DNA from: Laccaria trichodermophora
Lineage: Eukaryota; Basidiomycota; Agaricomycetes; Agaricales; Hydnangiaceae
Reading direction: 5' to 3'
Assembly: GCA_018417955.1 (NCBI GenBank)
Contig: JACTVC010000003.1
Span: 1,116,001 to 1,180,000, forward strand
DNA: 64,000 nt
The position numbers and the translations under genes were made by a program. The notes beneath the pieces were generated by a model, which saw only the letters and a list, made by a program, of their open reading frames with translations, was not told the origin of the DNA and did not search any database. This document shows positions 21,382 through 33,549 of this stretch, one piece after another. Numbering within the stretch: the first letter of the stretch is position 1; each line of letters starts with the position of its first letter.

Positions 21382-22375
21382 TTCGTTCGAGTTGGTGTGT
21401 TGCTCACTGTCACAAGCGGGTAGAGGAGTGTTTCAATAGGAGCAAGGGACAGAAGAAGGGAAGGCCCAGACGTAAGTCCATTTTGCTTTAAATCGCTGAG
21501 CGAATGTGCAGATCAAGAAGACGTGTCACAGCAGAAATTGTGACAGACGTGTGACGCACGCGCGTGTCACGCCAAGTTCTCACCCAAAAAACCCTCAAAA
21601 CCTTCTTCATATGTTATGCTTTAGCGGCAGGCAAGCCCGCCCAGTCCCCAACTCTTTTCTTTCTTGCATTGCAGCCACCCCTACTCCCTCTTCCTCCTTG
21701 CCCTCATTATAAGCAATGCACGACACCTCCGCACGCATCCTGAACCTTACACGGATCCCCTCAAATCGGAACTACTCCCAACACCCGGTCCACGGCCAAC
21801 TCGCACTCCATCCAATCCTGCACATCCATCTGCATTGCCTGCGTGGCTGCGCCTTTACCTCATTCTGTATCGGCCATCCTGTCACCTAGCGTCACAGAAC
21901 GGTTCCCATATTTCTTATAGTGTCGTATGTAAACCTTGTAGCAGACTCCAAATCCGTGGAATCTCGTCTCTATTTCTAGATCATTTATGACAGTAAAACT
22001 AAGCACCCTCTAGATGATTTGAGTGGATAGGCCAGAAGTTTTAGACTCGCTACCAGTTCGTTCGGTGATGATCACGCTGTGTTTGTCCCATGTTGTGACT
22101 TTGTTGTGGCTTCAAACATCAGGCGGAGAGTGAAAGGCAAGATCACCACCGATGCGGAGTTTGAAAGAAACAGTTGGTCACGAGCCTACAGAAGTTTCGT
22201 TGATCTCAGACACATCTGTTGAGTTTTTGACTCCGAACGAAGATCACAGACTCTTCCAGAGACTCCAGGTAACATTTTCAACCCCGACAATACATTATTC
22301 CCATACATAGGCACTTTTAAGATCCGACGGACGTTTCTAGAAGACGGATTTGGAGCTATTCAAAAACAATTCACT
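21382..22375. other. No gene seen; upstream flank and degenerate sequence
   Basis: The first 120 bp could be the promoter of the minus-strand gene. A short inverted repeat GTGTCACAGC/GTGACAGACGTGTGAC lies near 21525-21555. The short frames here have no supporting family motif. Confidence 0.35.
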
Positions 22376-22875
22376 AGAGGGTCATTCGCGTTTGACAGAA
22401 CCCTCCTCTTTGAGTCGGGGACTCTCAAATGGCCGCATCCCAGCAATTTCAAGGCGAACCCAGATACTCTTGCGGAGGCAGGCTTAAGTTCTATGACGTT
22501 AGCTACGATGATCCTGACAATGTAACCTGCTACATCAGCGGGAAGGATTTGCTCGGCTGGCGATGTTGTTGGGTGAGCGTCAGATGGAGGCGATATGGAT
22601 TGATATGGCCGATAAATGGTACTCCTCTCACCCAAACAACATTCAAATGATATTTAAGTTTACTTTTCTGGATAAAACACGTCTCCGAACGTCTAATGAA
22701 CGCGAGGCAGGAGACTTTTCCAGTGGGAGTAGGTTGGATTCACAATCAACTCAAGAACCATGGTGCCAATGCATAGAAAGTATTAAAGGACTTTTACGCA
22801 TCATAACCGCTCTGGACTCTGGCAGACTTTGTTTGTACGCCTCAACATGTTGGTGACGAGCTTGAGATGAGGAAG
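22376..22875 (+). pseudogene. BIR-domain (survivin/Bir1-like) protein, tandem BIR fragment
   Basis: The frame reads LKWPHPSNFKANPDTLAEAGL, then after a one-base shift KFYDVSYDDPDNVTCYISGK and DLLGWRC: the BIR fold pattern, with the second zinc cysteine changed (CYIS instead of CYIC/CFLC). Further on come LDKTRLRTS, GWIHNQLKNHGANA and VCTPQHVGDEL, matching the second BIR repeat of fungal Bir1 proteins. Bir1/survivin is a subunit of the chromosomal passenger complex. Frameshifts and the lost ligand make this a pseudogene. The likely C-terminal part lies 2.2 kb away at 25045-25370. Confidence 0.65.
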
Positions 22876-25044
22876 ATAAGTAATGAAATGTAAGTCATTT
22901 CCATCAATATCGATTCTTTAACTCCAAACACATATAGGGAGGAGCATTGTAAACAAATGAAGCAAGGACAAATTTGCCCCATGTTTTCGAGTAGCTCCCT
23001 AGACACAATTCCTACCAAACTCATCAGGAAAAAAGGTACTTGCGATATTGTGTTATGTTGACGTGATAGTGCTGGTAGCACCATCGAGAGCCCCCCTATA
23101 TATTGTTCTCCATAGCTGACCCTTTGAAATCCATAGCACACGATAGTTCTATAGATCAAGCCAAAGCCGTGTAGCCAGATAGTTTCAGAGTACACTATAG
23201 CAACTATATACAGGATAGGGGACATAGAGGAAATTTTAGTACACCTCGGAATGGGTAAAAAATGCGGTAAACAGTTTATATTCAAATTCTAGATACAATA
23301 CATGTGTGTACTACCTCATTGGTTGTCTACCACATCCTCCCCCCAGCGACTTTGGCCTTGCCTTCTCCACTATGTGTCCCAGAAGCCCCTCCAGCCTCGA
23401 AGGCAATGTATCACCTTCGGCAAGTAACCCTCACTGTCCGACGATGCTCTGCACCCCTCCATGCCCCAAGACGACCTGCTAGACAGCCCTCGAACCTTCC
23501 ACTTTGCCAGGGATCTCCTGGGCTTCAACACAACATATGGTTGTCCGCTAAACGCCGTCTCTATGCGTGGATCGCGTACGGATCTTGGATGGTGTTGGCC
23601 ACTGTCGAGAAGCTGCAAAATACATGAATAAAAAAGTTAGTCAAGCATTTATAACTCTACACAGGAATCAATCTGTGAAGATCAGGCAAAGGGTTCGGCA
23701 TACCTTTGTCATGCACTCGTTTCCTTGAATCGCAACGTCACCGCCTCCCATCCACCTCTCCAAAAGTCGCCACGACATATCAGCGTTCGGGAAATGCATC
23801 GTTGATGTTCTGCGAGTCGGTCGCTTGTTGTAGCTTTTAGATCCTGCTCCTTCGAATGCGTGCCTTGCTGGTTGGTGTGTGTGTGCGGGAGCCATCGCTT
23901 GGTGCTGACACTGGCAATGGTACAGGATGGGGGTCAGTGTATTGCATTCGTCGAACTTCAGGTAAAGAGTTGCAGTGCTGCAGAGTCAAAGTCTGTCATG
24001 GAGGGGGTCAAGAGGGGGTTTGGCCGCTGACAAGAATATGAAAGATAGACCTTGGTAATGACTTGGACCAAGTCAACCAACGACTCCCCATGCATAGAAG
24101 GGGAGCAGGTTCCCGCGTTTTGGTTGGCGGGCGACACGTGTTTGTTGGCTGATAATAGATGGCGTGGGTGGAGTAAAAATGATTGCCGAGGACGTCAGAT
24201 CCATCACGGTCTTGCTGCCAGATAGCTTACTTAACCTATTTGGAAGATAAGCAGTTTGTCGCATAGAAAACATGGTGACATACTAACGGAATAGTGATGC
24301 AGAAGTATGGTGGAGTTGATAATCATTTTGTAGAATGAAATGCGTGCGGGGAATATACCTCCTGACCAAGAACACACATTACTCAGCATTGCATCCAAGC
24401 AGTTCGTAGAAGGGACGTCAGGCATTGGGCAAAGAGCGATGAAGGGACAAGACACTACAAGACAGGGCACAGAGAAGGTGGTCGTCAGAAGAAAAAGGTG
24501 ACAACAGGATTATTGCCGATACAGATTTCAACCAACATCATGTGACATCGGGTCGCCATCCGATTCGGATTCTGCCTCCGACGGCAATTCAGAAATCATC
24601 TTGACTCCATCCGTCCCATCGACTACTTGGTACTCAGTACTCAGTACTCAGTACCAGTGTGTAGATATTCCATGTTTAATGTGAAAATTTTTGGTTTTAA
24701 TGGTCGAAGTCATGTGTTTGCAAAGCATTATTGAGAGACCGGCATTGCTTCACATCCCACTCTGAATCAAATACATATCATGACTTGATAGCCATGGTAG
24801 CCCTATGCATAGTGTTCAGGTGATTCTTTATAGGGTACACCAAGCTTGAGAGCTGATCCGCAAATCTATCTTTCACCATGTACCTCGTCCCTTTCACGAT
24901 GGACTCGATCACGCACTCTAGATTCACCTGCCAAGGATACGGAACACAATTCCGGTGATGGGAACTATGTTTGGCTATGATTTTGATGCAGTAACTATGG
25001 GAGAAAACACCTTTTCCTGATGAACCATCGTGACCAAGGCCTGA
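22876..25044. other. 2.2-kb segment separating the two BIR-gene parts; no gene seen
   Basis: No recognisable coding exon. A TACTCAGTACTCAGTACTCA microsatellite lies at about 24635. The segment sits between two parts of what looks like one gene, so it may be an insertion, but I found neither inverted ends nor a target duplication. Confidence 0.4.
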
Positions 25045-25370
25045 ACCCATGCAACCTCGTTCAAAAGCTCAGTCGCGCACTGCGTCAAGATCGAAGAACG
25101 TAAATCATTACGACACATACCCACTAAAACATACCTCGATTCAGATGCTGAATCTGGCTCTGAATCTACCGCAACTAGTACACCCCTCGCCCTAAAGACC
25201 CCACAGAAAGGACGCTCCGCCCCCGGCTCTAGGAAGTCAAAAACACCTGCCAGACGTCACTCGACGTACCAGCAGGTCGGGATTGAGGGATGTCATGGTG
25301 GACGATGAAATGGAAGCTGAGGAGGCTATTCCAGCCCCACCTCCGACTGTCAAGAAGAGGACAGGTCAAG
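25045..25370 (+). pseudogene. Bir1-like C-terminal linker fragment
   Basis: The plus strand reads KSLRHIPTKTYLDSDAESGS and ESTATSTPLALKTPQKGRS, then PGSRKSKTPARRHST, then after a one-base shift SRSGLRDVMVDDEMEAEEAI. This is a basic and acidic low-complexity linker like that after the BIR repeats of fungal Bir1. It runs without a stop into the zinc finger gene tail at 25371, creating an apparent fusion. Assignment to the BIR gene is inferred from position and style. Confidence 0.45.
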
Positions 25371-25720
25371 GTCCAAGTCAAGTTCCCTTCATGCCACATT
25401 CAAACAATGTTTACGTGCCAAGAGGACACGGGGTTGTAAAAGAGGTATGGTGCCTCCCTTGCGGGCGAGATGTCAAGGTCTTGTTTAAGCTGGCACTGTT
25501 TGATTGTTCAAGAATGGCGGGAGAAGAAGAGCAAGCAATTGTATATGTATGGGTAGCATTATATCCCTGATGGAATTGTAGGACCTTCAGAGCCACCTCG
25601 TTTGCGGCTGGTTGATCATTTGTATATATATATGACTTAGGGTATCACATTTTATGAAGTTAGCGAAGGTATGATCAGAGAGGACGTTCGTCGTTGGGAA
25701 GATCGTGAGATGTAGGTTAG
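25371..25720 (+). pseudogene. ZNF511-like gene, 3' end only (block A)
   Basis: Starts at GTCAAGGTCCAAGTCAAGTT (QVPFMPHSNNVYVPRGHG) and matches the 3' end and trailer of the zinc finger gene at 52750-53060, including GAGCAAGCAATTGTATATG and CTCGTTTGCGGCTGGTTGAT. The zinc finger part is absent. It marks the left edge of duplicated block A, which continues through the P450 and kinase remnants to about 34430. Confidence 0.7.
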
Positions 25721-27075
25721 TAGAGGTATATTCCGGAGCGGTCCCAATAAAGATAAGATGACGTTCGTCGCCTCAAACTTCATCACATCACAAGCCCACA
25801 GGAATAATGGAAACACCACTGCAACGTTCAGTGCACGGGGCTCGTGAGCGTATACTAAACGCGACTTGCGATGATACTAAGTACGCCATTGATAGACCCC
25901 AACTCCACAGACTGGGACTCAGAGTGGGCCCATCGGGACGGCGCCATCATTGATCCCAAAATCAACCCGAAGAAGACGCTTGCAATCAAAAATTCCTCTA
26001 CTCTGGTGCGTCCTACCTGACATCCTCTTGTACTTACACATCTTACCTCGCGTGTGCTCATTATCCCTTCAAGCAGTCCCTTCGGACGGCTCGCGTCCGA
26101 GCATGCTCCACGCCTTGAACAAGCGGGTTACTGCTTGAATGTTCGATTTGAATGGTACGACTCAAGATTGACTTGAGATGCCCTCTTGCATTATGAATAA
26201 CCAGGGAATACAGTATCCACGGATCAGACGCGAACGATTTTCTGTCGCTTCCGTGCAGATTCCAATCAGCTGAAAGCTCGGCAGGCCTGCTCTTCCTCGT
26301 GGCAGCCTCCTTAAATGTTGCCTCGGATTGCCCTTCGATGACGCCAATCATCCAGGGTCTGCAAGTTTTGGGCCCTGGACCACGACTTGACTTGGAGCTG
26401 ATTGATATCACACGAGTCCCGAAGAGAAAACCAAAGAGGTGAAGAAAGTCTCTACTTCGAGTAAGGCGAGCTCAGGATCATTTTGAATGACTTCATTTCA
26501 ATAAATTCGGCCCCTGAAATGTGGAGCTTTTGGTTTTCGACCTGCACGAGATGAGAAGGTCTCTTTGGCAAGGCATTTTCTTTTGGTCTTGACTTGCAGA
26601 TAAATCTTACTCTATGTCTGACAGACTAGACCTGTAAGGTTGAATGGAGCCTCATAAGTAACAGGAATCGCAAAAAGTTGTCGGTGGAATGCTTCAACGT
26701 GATGGGCCTACGCCCTTTAATGGAGCGTGGCTAGGTAGGGAATAGTATGCCTCGTTCTTCCATATCATCGCTCACCAGCTTCAAAGGGATCCCGATCTAT
26801 GAATTCCAAGCAAAAGTCTAGTCCTGCAATGGTAGGCGCCTACCCACGATTCAAGCAGCCTCTGAACCATTTTCGAATCATTCGCCCTTCAAAGCGAAAG
26901 TCGAGTTGCGACATTGCGTATCGGTTTCTTCTGAAGAATGTTATCCGTTGTGTCCTTCTTTTTGTTCCGTCCGCTTCTGGTTAGATGGTTCAACGAGCAT
27001 GTCAAACTCGAGGCAAACCTTTGCCCGTATAAAGAGCATACGCAGAGGATGGTCCAGCTATTCCCACCAGTTTCC
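25721..27075. repeat. Intergenic part of duplicated block A
   Basis: Similar to 53060-54647 in block B, for example CACAAGCCCACAGGA, CTTATCTCGCGTG and GATTCCAAGCAAAAGTCTAG. No gene is supported. The ORF MNSKQKSSPAMVG occurs in both copies upstream of the P450 but has no recognised domain. Confidence 0.6.
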
Positions 27076-28889
27076 ATGATGGACTTTTATTGGACGATCG
27101 TTGCGTCTGCAGCTGGTGCTTCTCTGCTGACTCTTACCGTCCAATCAGTGTGATGACTTTTATTCCATCCTCTCTCTAAGTATCCTGGGCCTCGACTCGC
27201 TGCGATGACCTTGTGGTACAAGGCATATTTTGACATTGTCATGGATGGTGGTTGGGCCGAACATCTGGAATACCTTCACGAAGTTTACGGTGAGTAGTCA
27301 AAGGTTTTACACCCACCTTTGCGAGCTCATGCATTCAGCTAGGTAGTTTTATATTGAGGGTTGGGCCTAATGAGGTCCGCACTTGAAATACGTGGTGTGC
27401 ATTCAGTGCCATTGACCCTGTCATAGCTTCACTTCAGTGACCCCCGTGCATACAACGAAATATATGGGATGGGAACAAGACACGTAAAACAACCTGCCCT
27501 CTACTCGTGTTTTTCAACCGATCTTTCTGTGTTCGCAATGTCTGACCACCATGAAGCCACTCAAAGGAGAAACCTTATCGGCCCTTTCTTTTCTAGACGT
27601 TCAATTCTAAACCTGGAAAACGCTGTACAGTCAAAGGTGATGTCCGATGTCTACTACATTAGCTGCTGGCTTCTCATGTTTATGTCAACAGATTGAACTA
27701 CTCATTTCTCGATTAATGGAATATCAACACACCAAGGAATCTGCCAACCTCAGTTTGGCTTTCTGCTCCACCACCCTCGAAATTATCACTTCCTACTGCT
27801 TTGGTCGATCATCAAACACATTAGATTCTCGCCATTTTCAAAATGACATCCTCACCGCTATGGACCAAACATTACCCATGATTTGGGTCTTTAAACATTT
27901 TCCCATTATCAAATACGTGCTCTTGCGGGTTCCCAAATCATGGGTGTCCATCTTAAAGCCCAGTACGACAGGTATTTTGGAGCAGAAGAGACAGATGGGA
28001 GCTCAGATCGACGACATCCTAAGAGATCCTTCTTCATTGAAACATGCTGACCATGAAATGATTTACCATCATTTCCTAACACCACAACCGGACAACCAGC
28101 ACATGCCACCAATAGAAAGGGAGTGGCTTCTTGATGAAGGTCTCTACCTGCGCTTCGCAGGAAGCGATACTGTCGGAAACACCTGCACTGTCGCCACCTA
28201 TCACATTCTGAGTAACAAGCACGTCCGGGATCACCTTGCCCAAGATGTCAAGGAAGCATGGCTGGAGAAAGACGCCCCAGCAAGCTACGAGACACTCGAG
28301 AAGCTACCATATCTGGTAAGTTTTCAATGATTCACGGACTTGCGACATCTGATATGCTTTGTGGCTGTTATCTAGACAGCCATTATTAAGGAGTCCCTGT
28401 GAATGGCACATGGAGTAGTGACACCCCTCGCTAGGATCGTCGGTCCCACGGACATAGAGATTGCTGGAGCCGTGATCCCAGCAGGCGTGAGTGATGAACC
28501 TCCCCGCCTCTCTCTTTGCTGAAACAAATTGTGGCCTAGACGGTTGTTTCTCAGGGCGCCACAATGGTGCACCGCAACCCAGAGATATTCCCCGAACCAA
28601 CTGTTTTTGACCCAGAGAGATGGCTACAAGAGGATTCTCCTGATCTCGACAAGTGCCTTGTAGCGTTTTCCAAGGGGCCACGCAGTTGTTTGGGCATCAA
28701 GTTGGTGTATAAATTTGTTGTTGGGTTTTTGTTTTGCTGAATCGATGTTTCCTTTAGCCTCGCTTGGTGTGAACTTTATCTTATTATCAGCACCGTCTTC
28801 CGGAAATTGAAATTGACTCCCGATAACGTGACGTATGTCTCTTTCTGTGACTTACTTTTCCAGAAGTTCACGTTATTCTGTCCAGGATT
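27076..28889 (+). pseudogene. Cytochrome P450, block A copy (pseudogene, main part)
   Basis: Nearly the same as the P450 at 54648-56548. The start is the ATG at 27076. In the N-terminal exon two consecutive TGA codons (27151-27156) stand where block B has CGACGA, and another TGA follows GTCCGCACT, where block B has TGT. Downstream exons keep RFAGSDTVGN, FDPERW and FSKGPRSCLGI. The ExxR arginine is also hit: KESL is followed by TGA where block B has CGA. The last intron is interrupted by the 3.9-kb element at 28890, and the final exon lies at 32777-32867. Confidence 0.85.
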
Positions 28890-31800
28890 CACCCTTAGCT
28901 GTAGCCATATACCATATTGACTGGACCCACCCACCTAAGTCCATTGCTGGGAGGGTGCATCCATGCATTGGCCCTAAGCATAGGTTTTTGCAGTAGATAT
29001 ATTTATTTCGGTTGATAATAGATCTTGCTTCTTTATGTCTAAATATATGTCAACAATGTACAGTTTTAAATCTGAGGAGATATTTCTGCTCTACAGCTTT
29101 GTTTTTTCTAGAAAGAACCTCTGAAACTTCACCCAATATATCTTTAACAATGTTCTGACACTTCCGAATAGTTTCCCTCTGTCAATTGCAACCATGATAG
29201 CTGGATTCGACAAACCTGTTTCGGATGACGTTGGCCTTTTGACGCCTTTGGTACACAATAGTAAACAGTGGTGTAGGGTGAATTTGATACCATGTGGCCA
29301 CCTCCGTGTCTGCCAGGCTCTCCTCAAAATGGTATATATGGCAAGCTAAATTCATTTCCTCTCTTTCCCATACTATAACTTTGGTCTTTTGTACCGTCCT
29401 GGTGAATAAGACAACATAACTTTCCTATGCAGATTTGAACGATGCCTTTGGTACATAAATGTAAACAATGGTTGAAGTGGCTACCAATCACCCAGCCTTC
29501 CCATATAAGAGCAGGAGAAGTAGATTACATGTTACATTGACTCATATGTAATGTTTTTATACAAAAAAATCGAAGGACAGTGTCAGCTACATGATAATTC
29601 AGTCATCGTCCTCCAACAATGCCTCGACGGCTGGATCGAGGACCGTCGCACTTCCCTCACCACTGTCCTCATCATGTGTAAAGGGTACCAGAGGCGAGTG
29701 AACCGCGCGTGAATATCATGCTGGATACGCCTTCACCCCTTCGCATGCTGCTGCGTCTAAACCCTACCATCCTTCTTGACGGTCGTATCGCCGTGTGGTC
29801 GTCGTCCTGGTTCGTAGTCACATTGTTGTCATCCTGGGTCGTAGTCGCATCGTTTTCGTCCTGGGTCGTAGTTGCGTCGTTTTCGTCCTGGGTTGTTACC
29901 GCGTCGTCGAGTCGTTTGTCTAGGGCATTGTGGCGCCGTTGGCCTGTTTCCGTGTTGTTGTCGCATCGTCGTTCCTCGGTGACATCGTCCCGTTTCATTG
30001 GCGACCCTTCCTCATGATGTCCGAAATCTTGTTGGTCGTCTGTCGGCGTGCTGTGTCGATCCGATGACACTGAACGACGAAAGAGTCGTTGTACGTCGTT
30101 TGGTTGCCAGGTGGCTGTCCGCGACGTGGCACTTCGGATGAGTATGAGTATGGGAATGGGGGGGAGGGGCTAACATCAACTCACCTGGGCTGTTGATGGT
30201 GCTGGTGATGTGCTCTCGTCCCGTTGTCGTTCGAGTGGAGTGGTGGTGATGGTGGGCGCTCGTCGCCGTCCGTGGGTGGTGGGCACTTGTGGCCCCTTGT
30301 TCGCTGGTGGGCGGTCCATAGTGGACGGTGGTAATAGTCGATGGTTGTCGTCGTCGGGCCTTGGTGTCATGGGCGTTGCCCTGAAAGTCGACGTTGACGT
30401 TCGCGGATTGGTGGTGATGGTGGGCGCTTGTCGCTGTTCGTGGGTGGTGGGCACTCAGGGCCCGTGGTTGTTCGCTGGTGAGCGATCCATGATGGAGGGT
30501 GGCATGGTAAATCGTCGTCGTCGTCAGGTGTTGGCGTCATGGGTGTCGTTGTCCTGAAAGTCGATACGTCCGGATGGACCGTTGGCGTGACATGTAAACC
30601 ATTTTCTGGTGGCGCGATTGGATGACCCAATGAGAGACGATGGGGTATTCATGTAGGATAATCTCACCAGTATAGCGTTCGCGTGTAGCGAACATCCTCA
30701 AGTCCTTCCCTCTAAAATCCCGAATGTAATCCGGTGGTTCTCCACAAACATTGAGGGGCGGTCGCTCGATAGAGGATGACTCGAGCGAGAGCTTGAATTT
30801 GAGGACGATTGGTTGGTGGAGTGGCAGCGGACCGACGACGAGGCGTTTGCTGAACGGAAGGTGGACAGAGTGTGGTGGCGACGTGGCATGCCAAACCACG
30901 CATCAACAGTGCTCGGAAAATTCCGAGCGCTGAAAGAGCTGCGCGCACTGGCTCGTGCACTCGTTATTGAGGGGAAAGAAATATGGAAAAAGGAAATTAA
31001 AGGTTCTAAGGAGTAGTACTAACATTTGAGATAGGTAGCAATATGTATTTACTGGGCAGGGAGTAAAAGTCGGAAGAATTTCAATCTACACATGAAATTC
31101 CGGCACTTACAGTTGCTTTATTGTGACCCTCTTCACCTTTCCATTACCTGTATCTACACAATGCTCTGATTTCCATGAAAATTTGTGAATTAATTTGGGT
31201 TTTCGTTCTGAAGATTTCTATGTAACTTCCATGGCCATTGGATGATTTTAGGGGACACAGTATAGTTAAAGTCGGATGAAATACACTCTATTCCATGACT
31301 TTCACAACAAATCCTTCAATATCAACATGAATATAGTGCTTAGAAAGATTATACTGGCATCCACCTTTAGCTGAGATCAGGTGAATTTGATTCCCTGAAT
31401 TCTAGGCAAGCAGAGAAAGGTTTCCCAACACAATTCTATGTTTAAAAACCCTCCTAAAAATTAAAAAAAAGGGAACAAGACTTTCAGGTGTGTTATTTCA
31501 CTCAAAATTTGATACTTCCTGTCCTAATACTCTTTTACATATGCACTGAATGCTGGCAGGCTATACCTGGCATATATTAGCTTGAAAGTTGCTGAAATGA
31601 TATGTTTTTGACATTCTCAAACACAGAGATACTCCTTTCTCTACAACTTGTAGCCAACTTCTGATAGAGAGGCAGGTCCAAAATTGTAAATTAAACATGC
31701 TGAGATATATTATTTTTGTCAGTGCAGTGTTCCTTTCCTCTCTTTGCTCAATTTCAGTTGTTTTTGGCATATGAGAACTGAAGTTTGCATCTGTTTGTCT

Positions 31801-32776
31801 GCAGCTTCAAACACGTCATCCAAGTTCACAATGTCCCATCCATCCACTTGCGAGGGTGCCATGAACGTGAAAAATGAAAATTTGGGTTGTGTTCTACTTG
31901 TAAACTACTAAAATGTTTATGTTTCATAAAATTTAAGTGTGAAGGATGAATACCGAGGCTCTAGGCACATGGAGGGAGCTGTTTGCATCTATGTGGCAAC
32001 ACCTTTGTTGATGGTTATTTGTTGACCTGAAGCCCAAAGAACAAAAGGTCATCTGGAACATGACTTGCGCATCCATCATGTCTGCACCTCGGATTGAGGC
32101 GGAAATTTTTCGAAAAAATCGGAAATATGTTTCTATATTACCTGGTAGCTCTGAGTAGCTGTAACACAAGGATTGAAGGAGAAAAATGAGATTTATCACA
32201 ATTGGAATATTCTGGTGAAATGCAGCTTTTTCAGCAGAATTTTGACATGGAAAAAACATATTTGGATGCTCTTTTGACAAGAAAAACATACACAGAATAC
32301 AGGAAAACATTCCAGTCATCAATACTGATCCAGAATGTACCATTTCTGAGAATTTTCAATCATAAAACATATCTGAGCTATATTTGGATTTGTAGTAAAT
32401 CACAAACATTCTGGATCCCAAAATAGCACAAAACATACACAGAATACAGGAAATCATACCAATCATCAATAATGATCCAGGATATACCAATTCTGAAACT
32501 TTTCAATCATAAAACATATCTGAGCTATATTTAGATTTGTGATAAATCACAAACATTCTGGATCCCAAAATAGCATAGATTTCAAACATTAGCAAGCTAT
32601 TTTCGATTTTTTTCCCCCAGGAACCCAACATATATTGCCAGAACAATGAAATAAAATAAATATCCTAAAGGCAGAATTTCTTGGAAAACAGGCCTAGTGG
32701 ATGTTGGCAGCTCCTGGGCTATAGGGATTTGTGCCAGGACCCAGGGCTTTTTGGTATTTTAGTACAGCCTAGGCTG
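28890..32776 (+). mobile_element. 3.9-kb inverted-repeat element inserted in P450 copy A
   Basis: Flanked by the direct repeat CAGGATT (28883-28889 and 32777-32783). The left end CACCCTTAGCTGTAG and the reverse complement of the right end CAGCCTAGGCTGTA form an imperfect inverted repeat, followed on both sides by ATACCA. Comparison with the uninterrupted P450 at 56.46 kb confirms an insertion. The interior holds a unit of about 200 bp (29050-29490), GTC-rich low-complexity DNA (29.7-30.6 kb) and AT-rich DNA. No transposase is recognised. A truncated inverted relative lies at 12780-15413. Confidence 0.8.
32281..32577. repeat. Tandem duplication, unit about 147 bp
   Basis: Two direct copies contain AAACATACACAGAATACAGG, TCAATCATAAAACATATCTG and ACATTCTGGATCCCAAAATA. 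They lie inside the 3.9-kb element. Confidence 0.8.
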
Positions 32777-32867
32777 CAGGATTGATAGCATCAGCTTTCG
32801 GGAATACTTCGTGACCGTACATAGAGGAAGGCATTTTCATGCCTTCGTCAAGCCGACAGTTGATTGA
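32777..32867 (+). pseudogene. P450 copy A, final exon
   Basis: Encodes SISFREYF and HAFVKPTVD with the stop at 32865-32867, matching the last exon of the block B P450 (56460-56548). It is separated from the rest of the gene by the element at 28890-32776. Confidence 0.85.
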
Positions 32868-33146
32868 ATCTCTGCGCTTGCTTGTTCTTCTACAACCGCA
32901 CCTTCGAGGCCATGAGGCCATTGTAAATTCTGTCCACAATTTTTTTCAATTTTTTTAGCGTACTTTTTGTAATCTACTGCGAAATGTGTAAACGCAGCTT
33001 ACAGGCATATGAATGTGCGCTCTCTGCAGGGTGTTTTGTTCGCCTTGCGAAATTGCAGAGCTTCGTCACAACGCATGACGTAATGAATTTGAAGGTTGTT
33101 GCTGCTCCATAAATCCCTGGCCTTGATCTCCATGTAATGTATCACT
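32868..33146. other. P450-kinase intergenic spacer, block A
   Basis: Aligns with 56549-56830 of block B (AACGCAGCTTACAGGCATAT, CATAAATCCCTGGCCTTGAT). No gene seen. Confidence 0.6.
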
Positions 33147-33535
33147 TGTTGGAATAACAAGGTGATGACGCCCTCGCGACAACCATCTTCACATGTCCAT
33201 CCCTTCTATTGTTTCTTATGACATATATCTTTTCCCCCTGTCCACATGTTCAGCTTATTTCATATTCACCATTACCCATGATACATACCATGCACGCATT
33301 GCAACCCCCTTTTATTTACTCAGTAGTGTATATAAGTACTATACTTGATGTACTCACACCTCAGTCGTTTGGCTACCACGCGCAAACACTGAGGTAAATT
33401 CCCCTACTTACTTGTTCTATTCATTGTACTGATTCACCCATAGTTCTACTTGTTATCGTTTAGGTGAATCTATAGTCGTTTGGCTACCACGCGCAAACAC
33501 TGAGTTCTACTTGTTATCGTTTAGATATTCTTACA
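33147..33535 (+). mobile_element. Solo LTR (389 bp) with duplicated, intron-lacking leader
   Basis: Begins TGTTGGAATAACAAGG, ends ATATTCTTACA, and is flanked by TCACT (33142-33146 and 33536-33540). Block B lacks it at the matching site (56.82 kb), confirming an insertion. TATATAAG at 33329 lies about 30 nt before CTCAGTCG, the presumed transcript start. Block 1 (33363-33393), a 50-nt intron (33394-33443: GTAAAT, TACTGAT, CATAG) and block 2 (33444-33463) are followed by an identical block 1 plus block 2 without the intron (33474-33524). Confidence 0.88.
33394..33443 (+). other. Intron-like insert in first leader copy of solo LTR 2
   Basis: 50 nt with GTAAAT donor, TACTGAT branch-like site (33427-33433) and ATAG acceptor. 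It is precisely absent from the copy at 33474-33524, whose 51 flanking bases are otherwise identical. Confidence 0.85.
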
Positions 33536-33549
33536 TCACTCTTGTTGAA

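Noticed and set aside
29672..30630. Frames with repeated TTQDEND-type units
   Set aside because: Short GTCGTCCTGGG repeats of the 3.9-kb element; frames open on both strands, no start context or domain.
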